Assembly (NCBI GenBank): GCA_041494885.1
Contig: JBGQBO010000010.1
Location: forward strand, 1-64,000
Reading direction: 5' to 3'
DNA length: 64,000 nt
DNA from: JAIQFV01 sp041494885
GTDB lineage: Bacteria; Acidobacteriota; Terriglobia; JAIQFV01
A program made the position numbers and the translations under genes. Shown one piece after another: positions 7,123 through 15,935 of this stretch. How positions within the stretch are numbered: position 1 is the stretch's first letter; each line of letters begins with the position of its first letter. The notes beneath the pieces are model-generated. The model was not told where the DNA came from and ran no database searches. It saw nothing but the letters and a program-made list of their open reading frames with translations.

Positions 7123-10089
7123 CTAAAACTGTTTTCTTCCCTGCACGCATGAGAGAGAAATGAGGTTGGCGAAGATGCGGTAAGCGCCGCTCACGCCGGC
7201 GGGAAACTGGCGGAACCACGAATACCCGGTATAGACATAGTTTCCCCTTCCGTATTTGGCGAATAGCATTCCGCCGGGCTGGTCCTTTTCGCCGGGATCG
7301 TGTGAGGCGAGGAGTGGAGTGTAATGTTCCTCCCACGACCGCATGAAGTTGAGGCCGCGTTCCTGGACCCAGCCGTCAAAATCCTTCTCCGTGATCAAAT
7401 TTGGAAAGGAGAAGATGCGGCTCCCGGGAGCGAGGATTCGGACGGGGGCGTTTTCATCCACGATGCGGTCAAAGTCGTTGGCACCCCGCTCCAGTTCGTG
7501 GCCCGCCTTTCCGGCAGAGGTTCCCTCCCGGGCGATTTCCGAGCGTTGCCAGCGCAACATTGAATACGGGCCATATTGACGGGCAGGATCCGCGAAGGCC
7601 GCAATCTCTTCCGCCGTCTGGGCCCCCATGAGTTTATCGAGCTTGTTCAAGAGCTCCTCTCGCCGCGAATTCTCATCCTCACTCTCGGAGGAATTCATTT
7701 CGTTGTGTCGAACCAGGGCGGGTTTCAGGCCAAAAGACGATGAGTTGTATTGGACGATCAAGGTGCCGCCCTGCTTGACATAATCGAGCAAGCGCCCGTT
7801 GTTTTGGTTCAGATCGCGGCGCACATCATAAGCGCGGATCCCGGTGACGATGGCATCGAATCCGGTGAAAGATCCGATGCCAAGGGCCTGCTCATCGAGC
7901 AGGGTAACGTTGACGCCCATTTGTTCGAGGGCCTCCGGGACCCGATCGCCGGTTCCCATGATGTATCCGACTTTCAGCCTCGGTGGCACCTTCAGCGCCG
8001 TGATGTGCGCGACTGTTTGTGAGGCGCGGTAAAAATACTGTTCCCGGATGTGCGGATAGGAGATCTTTTGAAACCCCCGCGCAAAATTCCCTTTCCCTAC
8101 CGTGGCAACGGCCAGAATGGGATAGTCACCCGGAGGCGCACTGGGAGGAACCCGCATCACAAATTTCTTCAAGATCACCTGTTCTTTGCCGGCTGTCGAA
8201 AAAGCCGTGGTCATGGGAGTGGAACCCCAGCCTCGGGGCAGGATCAGCTTCACCGTTCCATCCACCCTTTCTGCGCCCTCGCTTTCCAGGCGAACATAGA
8301 TCGTCTTGGACTGCGACACGGCCGAACGGGCGATGATCAACTGGTCGGGCAGACTGGAGATTGAGAGGGTCGGCACCACCTTGAAGTCCTGGTGTCTTTC
8401 GCCGTACTGAGGGTCCACGTGGACATACTCCAGCGGCCGCACCACCTGAAAGGAGGCGCCCGAGGGGTCATCGGCAACGCGGAAGGTGGCCACAAAAAGG
8501 ATCTCGGGCGGGTTTTCCGCGCGTCCCACCAGGGCCTGATTCGCGATGGCGTATCGATCCCCTTCCCGCGGCAGCCTCAGCCAGTACTCTTCCGTCGGCA
8601 GTGCGGCGGTGGAAGCAAGGGCGGAGAACTTCCACACGATGCTTTCGTTGTATTGCAACGCCTTCAGATCGCCCGAGGTTTTCTTCACGGTCCAGTCGCG
8701 ATGCGGCTCGGCCTCTATGGTCACAGGATCAATGCGGACATCGCTTCGATTCAAAAGCGTCGCGGTGACTTTGACGCTCGAGCCCGGGGTGAGCGAAGGC
8801 TGATCTGCCCGGACGTCAAAGCTGAGTCCAAGGGCGGCGATGAGAGCTTCTGTAAAATCCTCTTCCTTGGATCTCAAACGATCTGCCAGGCTGAATTGAT
8901 GCTCCCCGCTGAGTGCGCTCGACAAAACCTGCTGTCGCAAGGATCGCAGTCCCCCGATCCCCTTGATCAGGAGGGGCGCGCAGGCAGAGGGATGTTCGTC
9001 GTTGGCGTGACCGGCAATCTCCCTGGCGAGCGAATCAATTGCGGTCACTCCGGGTGAGAGGAACGGGGCACGATCCAACTCGCTGCCTGCCAGGGAAGTC
9101 CATGCTGAGATTTGGGCCTGGAATTCCTGCTGAAGGGATGGTTGGGCAGTGACGGTATCCAAGACGGTTTGCGGAGGCAACGAGGACTGTGGAGGATTCG
9201 CGGGCTTGGCGGAAGGGGCAGAGTCGATCAACCTGAAATAAACCGGATGGGCGCCCTTTCGCTGCTCCGCTCCCTGGCCTTGCGATTGATGCTGGCTTCG
9301 TCCAATCGCCGCGACTTCGGTCAGCGTTTTCGCAAGATTTGGGCTGAATTGTCCAACGTCAAAAGAAAGACTGCCGGGTTCGTGCGAGTCGCGTGCCATC
9401 ACGTAGAGTTTTTGAGCCTGCCACGGATGCAGCCCTTGCGCCAGCTGCTCGGGATAGCGGGATGGGTCGGCCGCCGCACGAAAGGCCTCCGGGGTGAGGA
9501 TCCCGATGGCCTGATGATGTCCGTGCCCATCCTCCATCGTGCCCCGCCATACAGAGACGATGATGTCGGGGCGATAACGCCGGATGATTCGAACCATGTC
9601 ACTCAAGACCGCATTTCGCCCCCACTTTGCAAACGCTTCATCCGGGTCCTTTGAGAATCCGAAGTCGTAGGCCCGAGTGAAGAATTGCTGACAGTGGTCG
9701 TATCCGCGGGCCGCCAACATTTCCTCAGTCCGGAGGATGCCCAGACTATCGAACAGTTCGGGCCCGATTAAGTTCTGTCCGCCTTCACCCCGCGTCGCTG
9801 ACAAATAAGCGCACGGCACAAACAGTCCTTGCGATAGATAGGCCAGCAGGGCACTGCTCTCATCGTCGGGATGTGCCCCCGTCATCAGGACGCGGGTCGC
9901 CGCCGGCAGCCCATGGGCGCGCTCATAAAATGTCCTGGTGTCCTGAGCTGGTGCAAACTGACAGAAGAAGACGAGGAGGAGCCCACATAGAGCCCAAGCT
10001 CGATGGAAGACGCGATCGAGTCTTCGGCCGCCCTTCGAACGAAAGCAATGCCACGCCCTTTCCACAACTTCGATACGAGCTTTTGTCAT
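7123..10089 (-). CDS. Large secreted PIG-L family deacetylase with extra C-terminal domains
   Basis: About 988 residues. After a signal-like segment (ALCGLLLVFFCQFAPAQ) comes the PIG-L/LmbE fold, with the zinc site TGAHPDDESSALL near residue 71 and the later HGHHQAIG histidines. PIG-L enzymes remove N-acetyl groups from GlcNAc-type sugars. The middle carries a region like the NEW3 domain (LTPGSSVKVTATLLNRSD, then PPSAPPGDYPILAVAT). The last third (GYIMGTGDRVPEALEQMG, GFDAIVTGIRAY, VKQGGTLIVQYN) looks like a class I glutamine-amidotransferase/ThuA-type fold. Typical PIG-L proteins are 220-300 residues, so this is a multidomain secreted form. Starts at 10128 (GTG) and 10095 are also possible. 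The small membrane-protein gene ends just upstream. Confidence 0.82.
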   Translation of the reverse strand: MTKARIEVVERAWHCFRSKGGRRLDRVFHRAWALCGLLLVFFCQFAPAQDTRTFYERAHGLPAATRVLMTGAHPDDESSALLAYLSQGLFVPCAYLSATRGEGGQNLIGPELFDSLGILRTEEMLAARGYDHCQQFFTRAYDFGFSKDPDEAFAKWGRNAVLSDMVRIIRRYRPDIIVSVWRGTMEDGHGHHQAIGILTPEAFRAAADPSRYPEQLAQGLHPWQAQKLYVMARDSHEPGSLSFDVGQFSPNLAKTLTEVAAIGRSQHQSQGQGAEQRKGAHPVYFRLIDSAPSAKPANPPQSSLPPQTVLDTVTAQPSLQQEFQAQISAWTSLAGSELDRAPFLSPGVTAIDSLAREIAGHANDEHPSACAPLLIKGIGGLRSLRQQVLSSALSGEHQFSLADRLRSKEEDFTEALIAALGLSFDVRADQPSLTPGSSVKVTATLLNRSDVRIDPVTIEAEPHRDWTVKKTSGDLKALQYNESIVWKFSALASTAALPTEEYWLRLPREGDRYAIANQALVGRAENPPEILFVATFRVADDPSGASFQVVRPLEYVHVDPQYGERHQDFKVVPTLSISSLPDQLIIARSAVSQSKTIYVRLESEGAERVDGTVKLILPRGWGSTPMTTAFSTAGKEQVILKKFVMRVPPSAPPGDYPILAVATVGKGNFARGFQKISYPHIREQYFYRASQTVAHITALKVPPRLKVGYIMGTGDRVPEALEQMGVNVTLLDEQALGIGSFTGFDAIVTGIRAYDVRRDLNQNNGRLLDYVKQGGTLIVQYNSSSFGLKPALVRHNEMNSSESEDENSRREELLNKLDKLMGAQTAEEIAAFADPARQYGPYSMLRWQRSEIAREGTSAGKAGHELERGANDFDRIVDENAPVRILAPGSRIFSFPNLITEKDFDGWVQERGLNFMRSWEEHYTPLLASHDPGEKDQPGGMLFAKYGRGNYVYTGYSWFRQFPAGVSGAYRIFANLISLSCVQGRKQF

Positions 10090-10134
10090 GAACATCGGTG
10101 AAATCCCGGAGGCAACGGATTTGACCACGAACTG

Positions 10135-10611
10135 CTAAGAAAGGTCTTCGGGGGACTCGATCGAACGCTTTCGGCTCGTACGAACCTTCTCGAAGATGAA
10201 GTAAACCAGCACGATGACGACACAGGCGGCCACGGACGTGTATAAAGGCGTCAGGATGACGTGCCTCATGAAAATATGCTGGGCATCACTCATGTTGAGA
10301 TTGTGGTGCTTGTAATGCGTCTCGAGAGAGGCATAAGTACTTAACAGCGTCGCAATCAAGGTCATGAATCCATTGACATAGCCCAGCGCAAAACCGGCCG
10401 CGAGCAATCGTCGAAGTTGCTCTCCCGTTTCCTTTGCCATGGCCACGCCCAGATAGATGGCAAGCACATAGACAAAAACCGTGGAACTGAAAAATTGGGT
10501 GATCTGTTTGGGGATCCCGGCGACCTCCATGGCAAAACGCAATGGAGTAACCAGGATCAGCACCAAGAGTGGCCACTCAAGCCAATCCATCAAGTTTTTC
10601 TCGTCATCCAT
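10135..10611 (-). CDS. Small multi-span membrane protein, unknown function
   Basis: A 158-residue protein starting MDDEKNLMDWLEW. It has about four hydrophobic segments (near residues 13-30, 42-60, 70-92 and 125-147) and a basic C-terminus (RTSRKRS). I do not recognise the family. A TTG start at 10641 would place the first ten residues inside the heptad repeat at 10631-10686, so the ATG at 10611 is preferred. The stop lies 45 bases before the PIG-L start, so the two may be co-transcribed. Both the fold and the role are unknown. Confidence 0.6.
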   Translation of the reverse strand: MDDEKNLMDWLEWPLLVLILVTPLRFAMEVAGIPKQITQFFSSTVFVYVLAIYLGVAMAKETGEQLRRLLAAGFALGYVNGFMTLIATLLSTYASLETHYKHHNLNMSDAQHIFMRHVILTPLYTSVAACVVIVLVYFIFEKVRTSRKRSIESPEDLS

Positions 10612-10630
10612 GTAAGGGACCAGAAGAGCA

Positions 10631-10686
10631 GCTATCAGCAATCAGCAATCAGGCGTCAGCGTTTAGCTGTCAGCGGTCAGCTTTGG
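10631..10686. repeat. Heptad repeat array, 8 units (GCNNTCA type)
   Basis: Eight consecutive 7-base units: GCTATCA, GCAATCA, GCAATCA, GGCGTCA, GCGTTTA, GCTGTCA, GCGGTCA, GCTTTGG. The inverse array at 10791-10818 lies about 105 bases away, so the pair could fold into a long imperfect hairpin. It sits immediately upstream of the small membrane-protein gene. Confidence 0.75.
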
Positions 10687-10790
10687 ACAAATCACGGTCA
10701 GTTATCGGCTTTGGGCGCTTAAGGAACCTGCTTTGCATAGTCTCTTTTGGCCTCGACAGCTCTTGATTTAGCAGGCTCGAAGCAGCGCAC

Positions 10791-10818
10791 TGACCGCTGA
10801 TGGCTGAAAGCTGATTGC
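10791..10818. repeat. Heptad repeat array, inverse of the 10631 array
   Basis: Four 7-base units TGACCGC, TGATGGC, TGAAAGC, TGATTGC. Their complement reads as the same family as 10631-10686 (GCAATCA, GCTTTCA, GCCATCA, GCGGTCA). It lies just past the stop of the ABC permease at 10831. Confidence 0.7.
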
Positions 10819-10830
10819 TGCTCCCTCTTA

Positions 10831-11622
10831 CTACGTACCCGTGCTGCTATAGTTTCTTTCCCCTGCATGCCACATGACGAGGGCTAGCCCGAAAAAACCG
10901 ACCGCCACCACCGGGACAAAATAGTAATAATGAGCAAATTCCTTCCGCCCGAGAAATCTCACGGCGGGGTAAAACGACGCAAAGGCAAAGGGAATAATCC
11001 AGCTCAGGAGGAACTGAAGGAACACGTTATAGATTGAAAGAGGATACCGGCCGAATGCCAGCATGTTGTAAACCGGCGGGACAACACCGATCTTGTCCTC
11101 GAAAAAGAACGAAACCGTCGTCAGGATAAGGAAGGTCGAGACGTAGATCGCCGCGCCGCAGAACACCATGATCACAGCAAGGGCAATGTCTTCGATGCGC
11201 CACTCCAAACGGAGCTTGTGTGAACAGTACACAACAACGAACAGGCCGGTCACGCTTTCCTGGGATGACTCCAATCGAAAGGCTTCAAAAAGCACCTGGA
11301 ACATGGAGTGAATTGGCCGGAGCAAGATGCGGTCGAACTTGCCCTGAATGATGTAGGTCTCGCCAAATTGATATAGATTTATACTCAATACATTAAAGAA
11401 TCCGAGGGGAATCAGGGAAAATCCGTACAGGAAGAGGAGTTCGTAAAACGACCACCCTTTGAGACTAGGTATTTTTGAAAAGAGGACCAGCACAAAACCA
11501 AATCCCAGCAGGGTTGCTGTGAAGGAGGTGCCAATGGCAATGAAGAAATCGGCTTTATAGGCCAAGCGGACCTTGGCGTATTGGGCAAAGTAGTTGATGA
11601 ACAAAATGAAATGCCGTTTCAT
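10831..11622 (-). CDS. ABC-2 type exporter permease (COG3694-like)
   Basis: A 263-residue inner-membrane protein with about six hydrophobic segments, starting MKRHFILFINYFAQYAKVRL. The pattern (YKADFFIAIGTSF, FDRILLRPIHSMFQVLFEAF, late RFLGRKEF) matches the second permease of the DrrB-like/COG3694 exporter set. Its partners are the permease at 11777-12580 and the ATPase at 15936-17009, so the three should form one export complex. The upstream 155 bases are filled by heptad repeats that reach to within 8 bases of the start codon, leaving no clear ribosome site. The substrate is unknown, and relatives are often annotated as antibiotic or viologen exporters. Confidence 0.82.
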   Translation of the reverse strand: MKRHFILFINYFAQYAKVRLAYKADFFIAIGTSFTATLLGFGFVLVLFSKIPSLKGWSFYELLFLYGFSLIPLGFFNVLSINLYQFGETYIIQGKFDRILLRPIHSMFQVLFEAFRLESSQESVTGLFVVVYCSHKLRLEWRIEDIALAVIMVFCGAAIYVSTFLILTTVSFFFEDKIGVVPPVYNMLAFGRYPLSIYNVFLQFLLSWIIPFAFASFYPAVRFLGRKEFAHYYYFVPVVAVGFFGLALVMWHAGERNYSSTGT

Positions 11623-11630
11623 GGAAATAA

Positions 11631-11665
11631 GTTCAAAGTTCCAAGTTCAAAGTCCAAGGTCCGAA
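11631..11665. repeat. Heptad repeat array, GTTCAAA type
   Basis: Five 7-base units GTTCAAA, GTTCCAA, GTTCAAA, GTCCAAG, GTCCGAA, directly upstream of the permease start at 11622. The same unit series followed by a TTCTGAC-type series recurs at 41662-41778. Confidence 0.75.
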
Positions 11666-11710
11666 AACAGTTCAGAGTCAGATTTCCGTATTGGGGCCAT
11701 CCCATTTCGG

Positions 11711-11745
11711 TCGGCCTTCTGACTTCTGGCTTCCGACTTCGGTCC
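11711..11745. repeat. Heptad repeat array, TCTGACT type
   Basis: Five 7-base units TCGGCCT, TCTGACT, TCTGGCT, TCCGACT, TCGGTCC. It starts 80 bases after the start of the GTTCAAA array, and the equivalent pair at 41662/41744 is 82 bases apart. Confidence 0.75.
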
Positions 11746-11776
11746 ATTCGAGAGAAATCACTTCCCGAACGCACAT

Positions 11777-12580
11777 TCATCCTCCCTGGACTGAGAGCCT
11801 CCGGATCGACCTCGCCCACCACCATTCTCCCAGGAGGAAGATGACGATTGCCCAGAAGAGCTGAATTGCCAGCATTTCAAGGATCCTGGCGCCCTGGATC
11901 TTTCCAAGATAAATCAAAACAGGGGTAAAACTGATGTGTTGAAAAGGCAAATAGGTCAGCACACGCTGAACGCTGTATGGAAAGAAAGACATCGGGATCA
12001 ACAACCCCGAAAACAGTTCCAGCAGAAAATACTTCGCCCGCAACAGGCCCTGGATCGACTTTAAGCGGATGGCACAGGTCCCAAAGATGAAATTGATCGT
12101 GGCCACAATAAAGAAAGAAAGTACTGTTGAAATGAAAAAGGCCACGAAATGGACGGCGCTCGAGGGCCCGCTCACGGGAAACACCAGCGAAATGACCACG
12201 GCAGCGGGTGCGGTGAGCATGAAGAGACGGAAACAGCTTTCGCCAAGCGACTGGGCGATCACGGACCACTGGACATGGATCGGCTTGATGAGCGTCATCG
12301 AGATTTTCCCTTCCATGACGTCATTGGCCATATCCTGATCGATCGTGCTGAAGTAAAAAGACCGGATGATCCAACCCAGCGCGACGTAAGTCACCATCTG
12401 TTTCAAGTTGAATCCCTCAATGCGCTCACTGTTGAGGAAGATCGCCCGCCAAATAAAATAATACACCGTGACGTTGATGAAGTAGGTAATCACCCCGGTA
12501 TAGTAGCGGAGCCGGTAAGCCAGGATATTCACGAACCCCACGCGCGCGAACTCGAGGTAGGTTTTAATCCAGGTCAGCAT
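11777..12580 (-). CDS. ABC-2 type exporter permease (COG4587-like)
   Basis: A 267-residue protein with six hydrophobic segments, starting MLTWIKTYLEFARVGFVNIL. Features such as YRLRYYTGVITYFINVTVYY, the EGKISMTLIKPIHVQW loop and the late FLLGEWWWARSIRRL fit the COG4587 permease that pairs with COG3694 and the COG4586 ATPase. It lies upstream of its partner permease, 154 bases apart. A TAGAAT box on the minus strand near 12642, about 60 bases before the start, could be its -10, but no good -35 is visible. Confidence 0.82.
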   Translation of the reverse strand: MLTWIKTYLEFARVGFVNILAYRLRYYTGVITYFINVTVYYFIWRAIFLNSERIEGFNLKQMVTYVALGWIIRSFYFSTIDQDMANDVMEGKISMTLIKPIHVQWSVIAQSLGESCFRLFMLTAPAAVVISLVFPVSGPSSAVHFVAFFISTVLSFFIVATINFIFGTCAIRLKSIQGLLRAKYFLLELFSGLLIPMSFFPYSVQRVLTYLPFQHISFTPVLIYLGKIQGARILEMLAIQLFWAIVIFLLGEWWWARSIRRLSVQGG

Positions 12581-12659
12581 CTTGTGATCACTTTTCCTGA
12601 ATCCAAAAATACAAAATTATCGGGTGTTGAAGACGCAGGATTCTAACACGAAAGATGAG

Positions 12660-12688
12660 CACGGCGGCGAGGCGCACTCGCCGCCGTG
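12660..12688. repeat. 12-bp perfect GC hairpin between dehydrogenase and permease genes
   Basis: CACGGCGGCGAG and its exact inverse CTCGCCGCCGTG with a 5-base loop. It follows the dehydrogenase stop (12730) by about 40 bases on the minus strand. It lacks a T-run, so it is not a canonical terminator, but it could stop or protect the transcript. Its core is like the other CCGCC/GGCGG palindromes. Confidence 0.6.
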
Positions 12689-12729
12689 GGGTTCAGGGCA
12701 GTCATTGAATCGCCAGAGGAATTCAAGCC

Positions 12730-15627
12730 TCAACGCGGGGCGGCCAGCTTACCCACGGCAAGTGCCGTCCCATCGTCGGCAAAGAAATTTAACGTCGCAG
12801 CTGTCGGCACCCCGAACGCCAGGAGAATGAATTGTGTTTGATATCCGCCTCCATCCGCCACCTGGGGAAAAATGATCGGTGCCGGCAGGGATTGAAGTGC
12901 AGCGGCCACCGGGAACGTAGACATTAGAAATTCATTTCTCGAGTTCGTCAGGGAGCGCAGGGTCAAAGCCACAAACGAATTCGCCGAACTCACATCCAGC
13001 ACTCCCGTAAAACCATCAGGCAGTCCGGCGATGATCTGGCCGGTAAACCTGGCGTCATGCCCGTTGCTGGCGAGGTTTATGGTTCCGCTTCCAGCGGGCG
13101 TGCTTCCATCGGGCTGGAAGGCGTTGAACGCCACACTGACGGCGGAACTGCCTGTTGCCGCGATCGCCACGCCCGTATCATGGCCCCCTGATTTATCAAT
13201 ATAAATCCTTACATGACTGACGGGGGTCGCTGCGGGGACTCCCGTTTCAGTCACAAGAACCCCGCCCTGAGAGAGGCTGAGAATGCCCGCACCCACGGGC
13301 GTCGAGGTTCCGTTGTCGGGAGCCAATTGAATCGAGCCGGTCACAGCGGCAGCCGGAGAGCCGTCACTCACCAGACGGAAGAGCCCGCCGGGCGGGATAC
13401 TGTACCGGAAGCTATCGCTGGGTGCAACGTCTCCCACTCGATGTATCGCCTGCGAGCCCCCCGGGCTGCTGAAAAACCTCAGGGTCCCGGTCTCGATGGC
13501 GTTCGAAGTGTTCAGGAGAATCAGCGCTGTCTGGTTACCATTCCCATCCGCAAAGTGTGGAAAGAATAGCGGTCCTGAGGAGGGCGGCTGGGTCAAATCT
13601 GAAACCGGGGTGGTAGTGAGCAGAGTGTCGCCGCGCTGATTGGTCGTCAGGCGCAGGGCCACAATGGACATCGGCTGGATACTGGAAATGTCAAGCGAGC
13701 CAAATTGGGTGGCTGATGAAAAGTTGGGCGGAAGATTGAAATCCGGAGCCATCTCTTTCAACTCGGTAATGAACACGGCACGGTGTGCCTCCGGAGGGAT
13801 CACCCCGTTGCCCACGGCCAACTCATTACCATTTGCATCGCGGAGTCGAAACTGAACGTTTGCTGTCGTCCCACCCAGGTTGACCAGGGCAATGCCGGTA
13901 TTTACGCTGATCGTCCCGAGTCCCTCACGGCCGTCCTTTGCGGGGACGCCGGTGCGGAAATCAATAAACACTCGTGCCGTCCTCGTGGGCGGTGATATCG
14001 GCACCCCCGCCTCGCTGACGACGACATTGTTCTGTCTCAAGCTGAAGACAGCGGTTCCATTCACGGTATTGGTGGGACTTGTCGTCACCGTAGCATAACC
14101 CGCATGAACCAGATTGCCCAGCCCCGTCGTCGTGCTGGAGGCTGCCCCGCCCCCGGAAACGGTCAGGTTCACTTGCGTATTTCCGCCGTTTGCTACATCC
14201 TGCGTGATAGCGAAAACCAGGCCGGCGACCGACAAGGTTCCCACGCGTGGAAGCCCCTGCGAATTTGCTGCCACGGAGTAACTCACCGTTCCATTTCCAG
14301 TGCCGCTGGCCCCTGAATTAATATTGATCCATGATTCGCTGCTGGCGGCCGTCCATGAGCACAGCGACGCCGCGCTCACTGTCACCGTTCCCGTCCCGCC
14401 GGTTCCGGTAAAGGACTCGGTCGCCGGGGAGATTGAATACGAGCAGCCCAGGTTGGTGGAGGCAAGGCGACTCACAGCACCGCCCAACCCGACCACATAG
14501 ATTTCTCCGGCCTCGTCTTCTCCAAAGGAGGAAATGTTCAAGCCGCTGTTGAGTAGAACGGTCTGTGTCCCGTTGTTCAACATCACAATTTCACCGGAAC
14601 AGAAATCGCCGAAAATATACGCACCGGCGGGCAGGCTCCCCCGAGTCCCCCGATAGACATACCCCCCCGTGATCGAACACCGGGCGGGAACGGAGGGAGA
14701 CGTCTGGGCATGGGGGTACTCGGCGATCGGAAAGGTGAAACCACTCGTATTGGCGCACAACGTCGGGTCATTGTTGGTGCAATGGTTTCCCTCAAAGATG
14801 CGCCAGCCATAATTGCCCCCAGCCGTAACGATGTCCACTTCTTCCCAGTGGTCCTGGCCGACATCGCCGACAAAGAGTTGCCCTGTCGCGCGGTCAAACG
14901 AGAATCGAAACGGATTGCGCATCCCCACGGAAAAGATCTCAGCCCTCCCTCCCCCCGAGAAAAAGGGATTGCCGGGCGGCGAAGAGTAGGCCACGGAGCC
15001 GTTCGGATGATCGACATCAATGCGAAGGATTTTCCCGAGAAGTTCATTGGTGTTCTGGGCCCGGTTGCCGGGGTCGTTCCCCGAACCACCGTCCCCCATC
15101 CCGATGTAGAGAAATCCATCCGGCCCAAACGTAACCATCCCTCCGTTATGATTGACGAACGGCTGGGGAATGATGAGCAATATCTTCTCCGTGGGATCGG
15201 CGACATTGGCGTCTGAAACCGAGGCATGATACTCCGCGATGACCGTGGCTCCGTCGACCGCCCGCGTGTAGTCGACGAAGAAACGCCGATTCGTAAGGAA
15301 CTGCGGATGAAAGGCAAGACCCAGTAGTCCCTGCTCTCCGCCAAAGACTAGTCTGGAGGAAATATCAAAAAAAACAGTGGGTGTGGAAGCGCCCGGCTGT
15401 AATACCTTGATGCGTCCAATCTGCTCCTCGATGAAGAGTCGATTGCTTCCATCCTGAGAACTGGTCACGAAAAGCGGGTTGGTCAGTCCGGTCAGCACCG
15501 GTTGCAATTGGATGGAAGCCTGTACAGGACCCGTTCCCGAGGCCTCGCCGTAACTTCGCTCGGCTTGGATGAAAAGAACTCCCACCAGGAACATAGTTAA
15601 GAATAATCCGAAACGTGGCTTGTTCAT
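12730..15627 (-). CDS. Secreted PQQ-type sugar dehydrogenase with BACON-like domain and repeated C-terminal modules
   Basis: A 965-residue protein. GGAGGA lies 6 bases before the ATG at 15627, which begins a signal peptide (MNKPRFGLFLTMFLVGVLF), so this start is chosen over 15738. Residues ~45-400 form a six-bladed GSDH/sorbosone-dehydrogenase propeller (LGLAFHPQF, GMGDGGSGNDPGNRAQN, GGNYGWRIFEGNHC), which oxidises sugars with PQQ in the periplasm. A BACON-like domain follows (CSYSISPATESF, CSWTAASSESWI). The remaining ~450 residues hold two copies of a module in which FPHFADGNGNQT recurs as FPQVADGGGYQT about 232 residues later. Such tails are common in secreted Acidobacteriota proteins and suggest surface attachment or carbohydrate binding. 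The gene splits the ABC exporter cluster. Confidence 0.85.
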   Translation of the reverse strand: MNKPRFGLFLTMFLVGVLFIQAERSYGEASGTGPVQASIQLQPVLTGLTNPLFVTSSQDGSNRLFIEEQIGRIKVLQPGASTPTVFFDISSRLVFGGEQGLLGLAFHPQFLTNRRFFVDYTRAVDGATVIAEYHASVSDANVADPTEKILLIIPQPFVNHNGGMVTFGPDGFLYIGMGDGGSGNDPGNRAQNTNELLGKILRIDVDHPNGSVAYSSPPGNPFFSGGGRAEIFSVGMRNPFRFSFDRATGQLFVGDVGQDHWEEVDIVTAGGNYGWRIFEGNHCTNNDPTLCANTSGFTFPIAEYPHAQTSPSVPARCSITGGYVYRGTRGSLPAGAYIFGDFCSGEIVMLNNGTQTVLLNSGLNISSFGEDEAGEIYVVGLGGAVSRLASTNLGCSYSISPATESFTGTGGTGTVTVSAASLCSWTAASSESWININSGASGTGNGTVSYSVAANSQGLPRVGTLSVAGLVFAITQDVANGGNTQVNLTVSGGGAASSTTTGLGNLVHAGYATVTTSPTNTVNGTAVFSLRQNNVVVSEAGVPISPPTRTARVFIDFRTGVPAKDGREGLGTISVNTGIALVNLGGTTANVQFRLRDANGNELAVGNGVIPPEAHRAVFITELKEMAPDFNLPPNFSSATQFGSLDISSIQPMSIVALRLTTNQRGDTLLTTTPVSDLTQPPSSGPLFFPHFADGNGNQTALILLNTSNAIETGTLRFFSSPGGSQAIHRVGDVAPSDSFRYSIPPGGLFRLVSDGSPAAAVTGSIQLAPDNGTSTPVGAGILSLSQGGVLVTETGVPAATPVSHVRIYIDKSGGHDTGVAIAATGSSAVSVAFNAFQPDGSTPAGSGTINLASNGHDARFTGQIIAGLPDGFTGVLDVSSANSFVALTLRSLTNSRNEFLMSTFPVAAALQSLPAPIIFPQVADGGGYQTQFILLAFGVPTAATLNFFADDGTALAVGKLAAPR

Positions 15628-15935
15628 GGACATTCCTCCGGCCATTGATTTTGTCTCCAAGGTGTCTGAGGATTGAGAGATAAAACACCTCCCACACCCC
15701 TCTGTCCCAGGGCGTTTCCGGTCACGCCTCGCCGCCAACCAAGGCTACCCGCATACTTCAGATTGGAATTTAGGCTAGATCATTATAACGCTATTCATGT
15801 TCTCCGCCATCCAGGACAGTCCGGGGAGTATTAAAGAGTGAAACCATAGGCAGGAGTTCCACAGGCGCGGCTCGAGAAAGGGCCAAATCAGACCCTGCCC
15901 AAGGGAGGTCTCTCCCCTCCCCTTACTCCAAACGC

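Noticed and set aside
10631..10818. Possible CRISPR array at the heptad repeats
   Set aside because: Units are 7 bases and adjacent, with no spacers of constant length and no cas genes.
12660..12688. Intrinsic terminator after the sugar dehydrogenase gene
   Set aside because: The hairpin is strong, but no T-run follows on the minus strand, so it is listed as a hairpin only.
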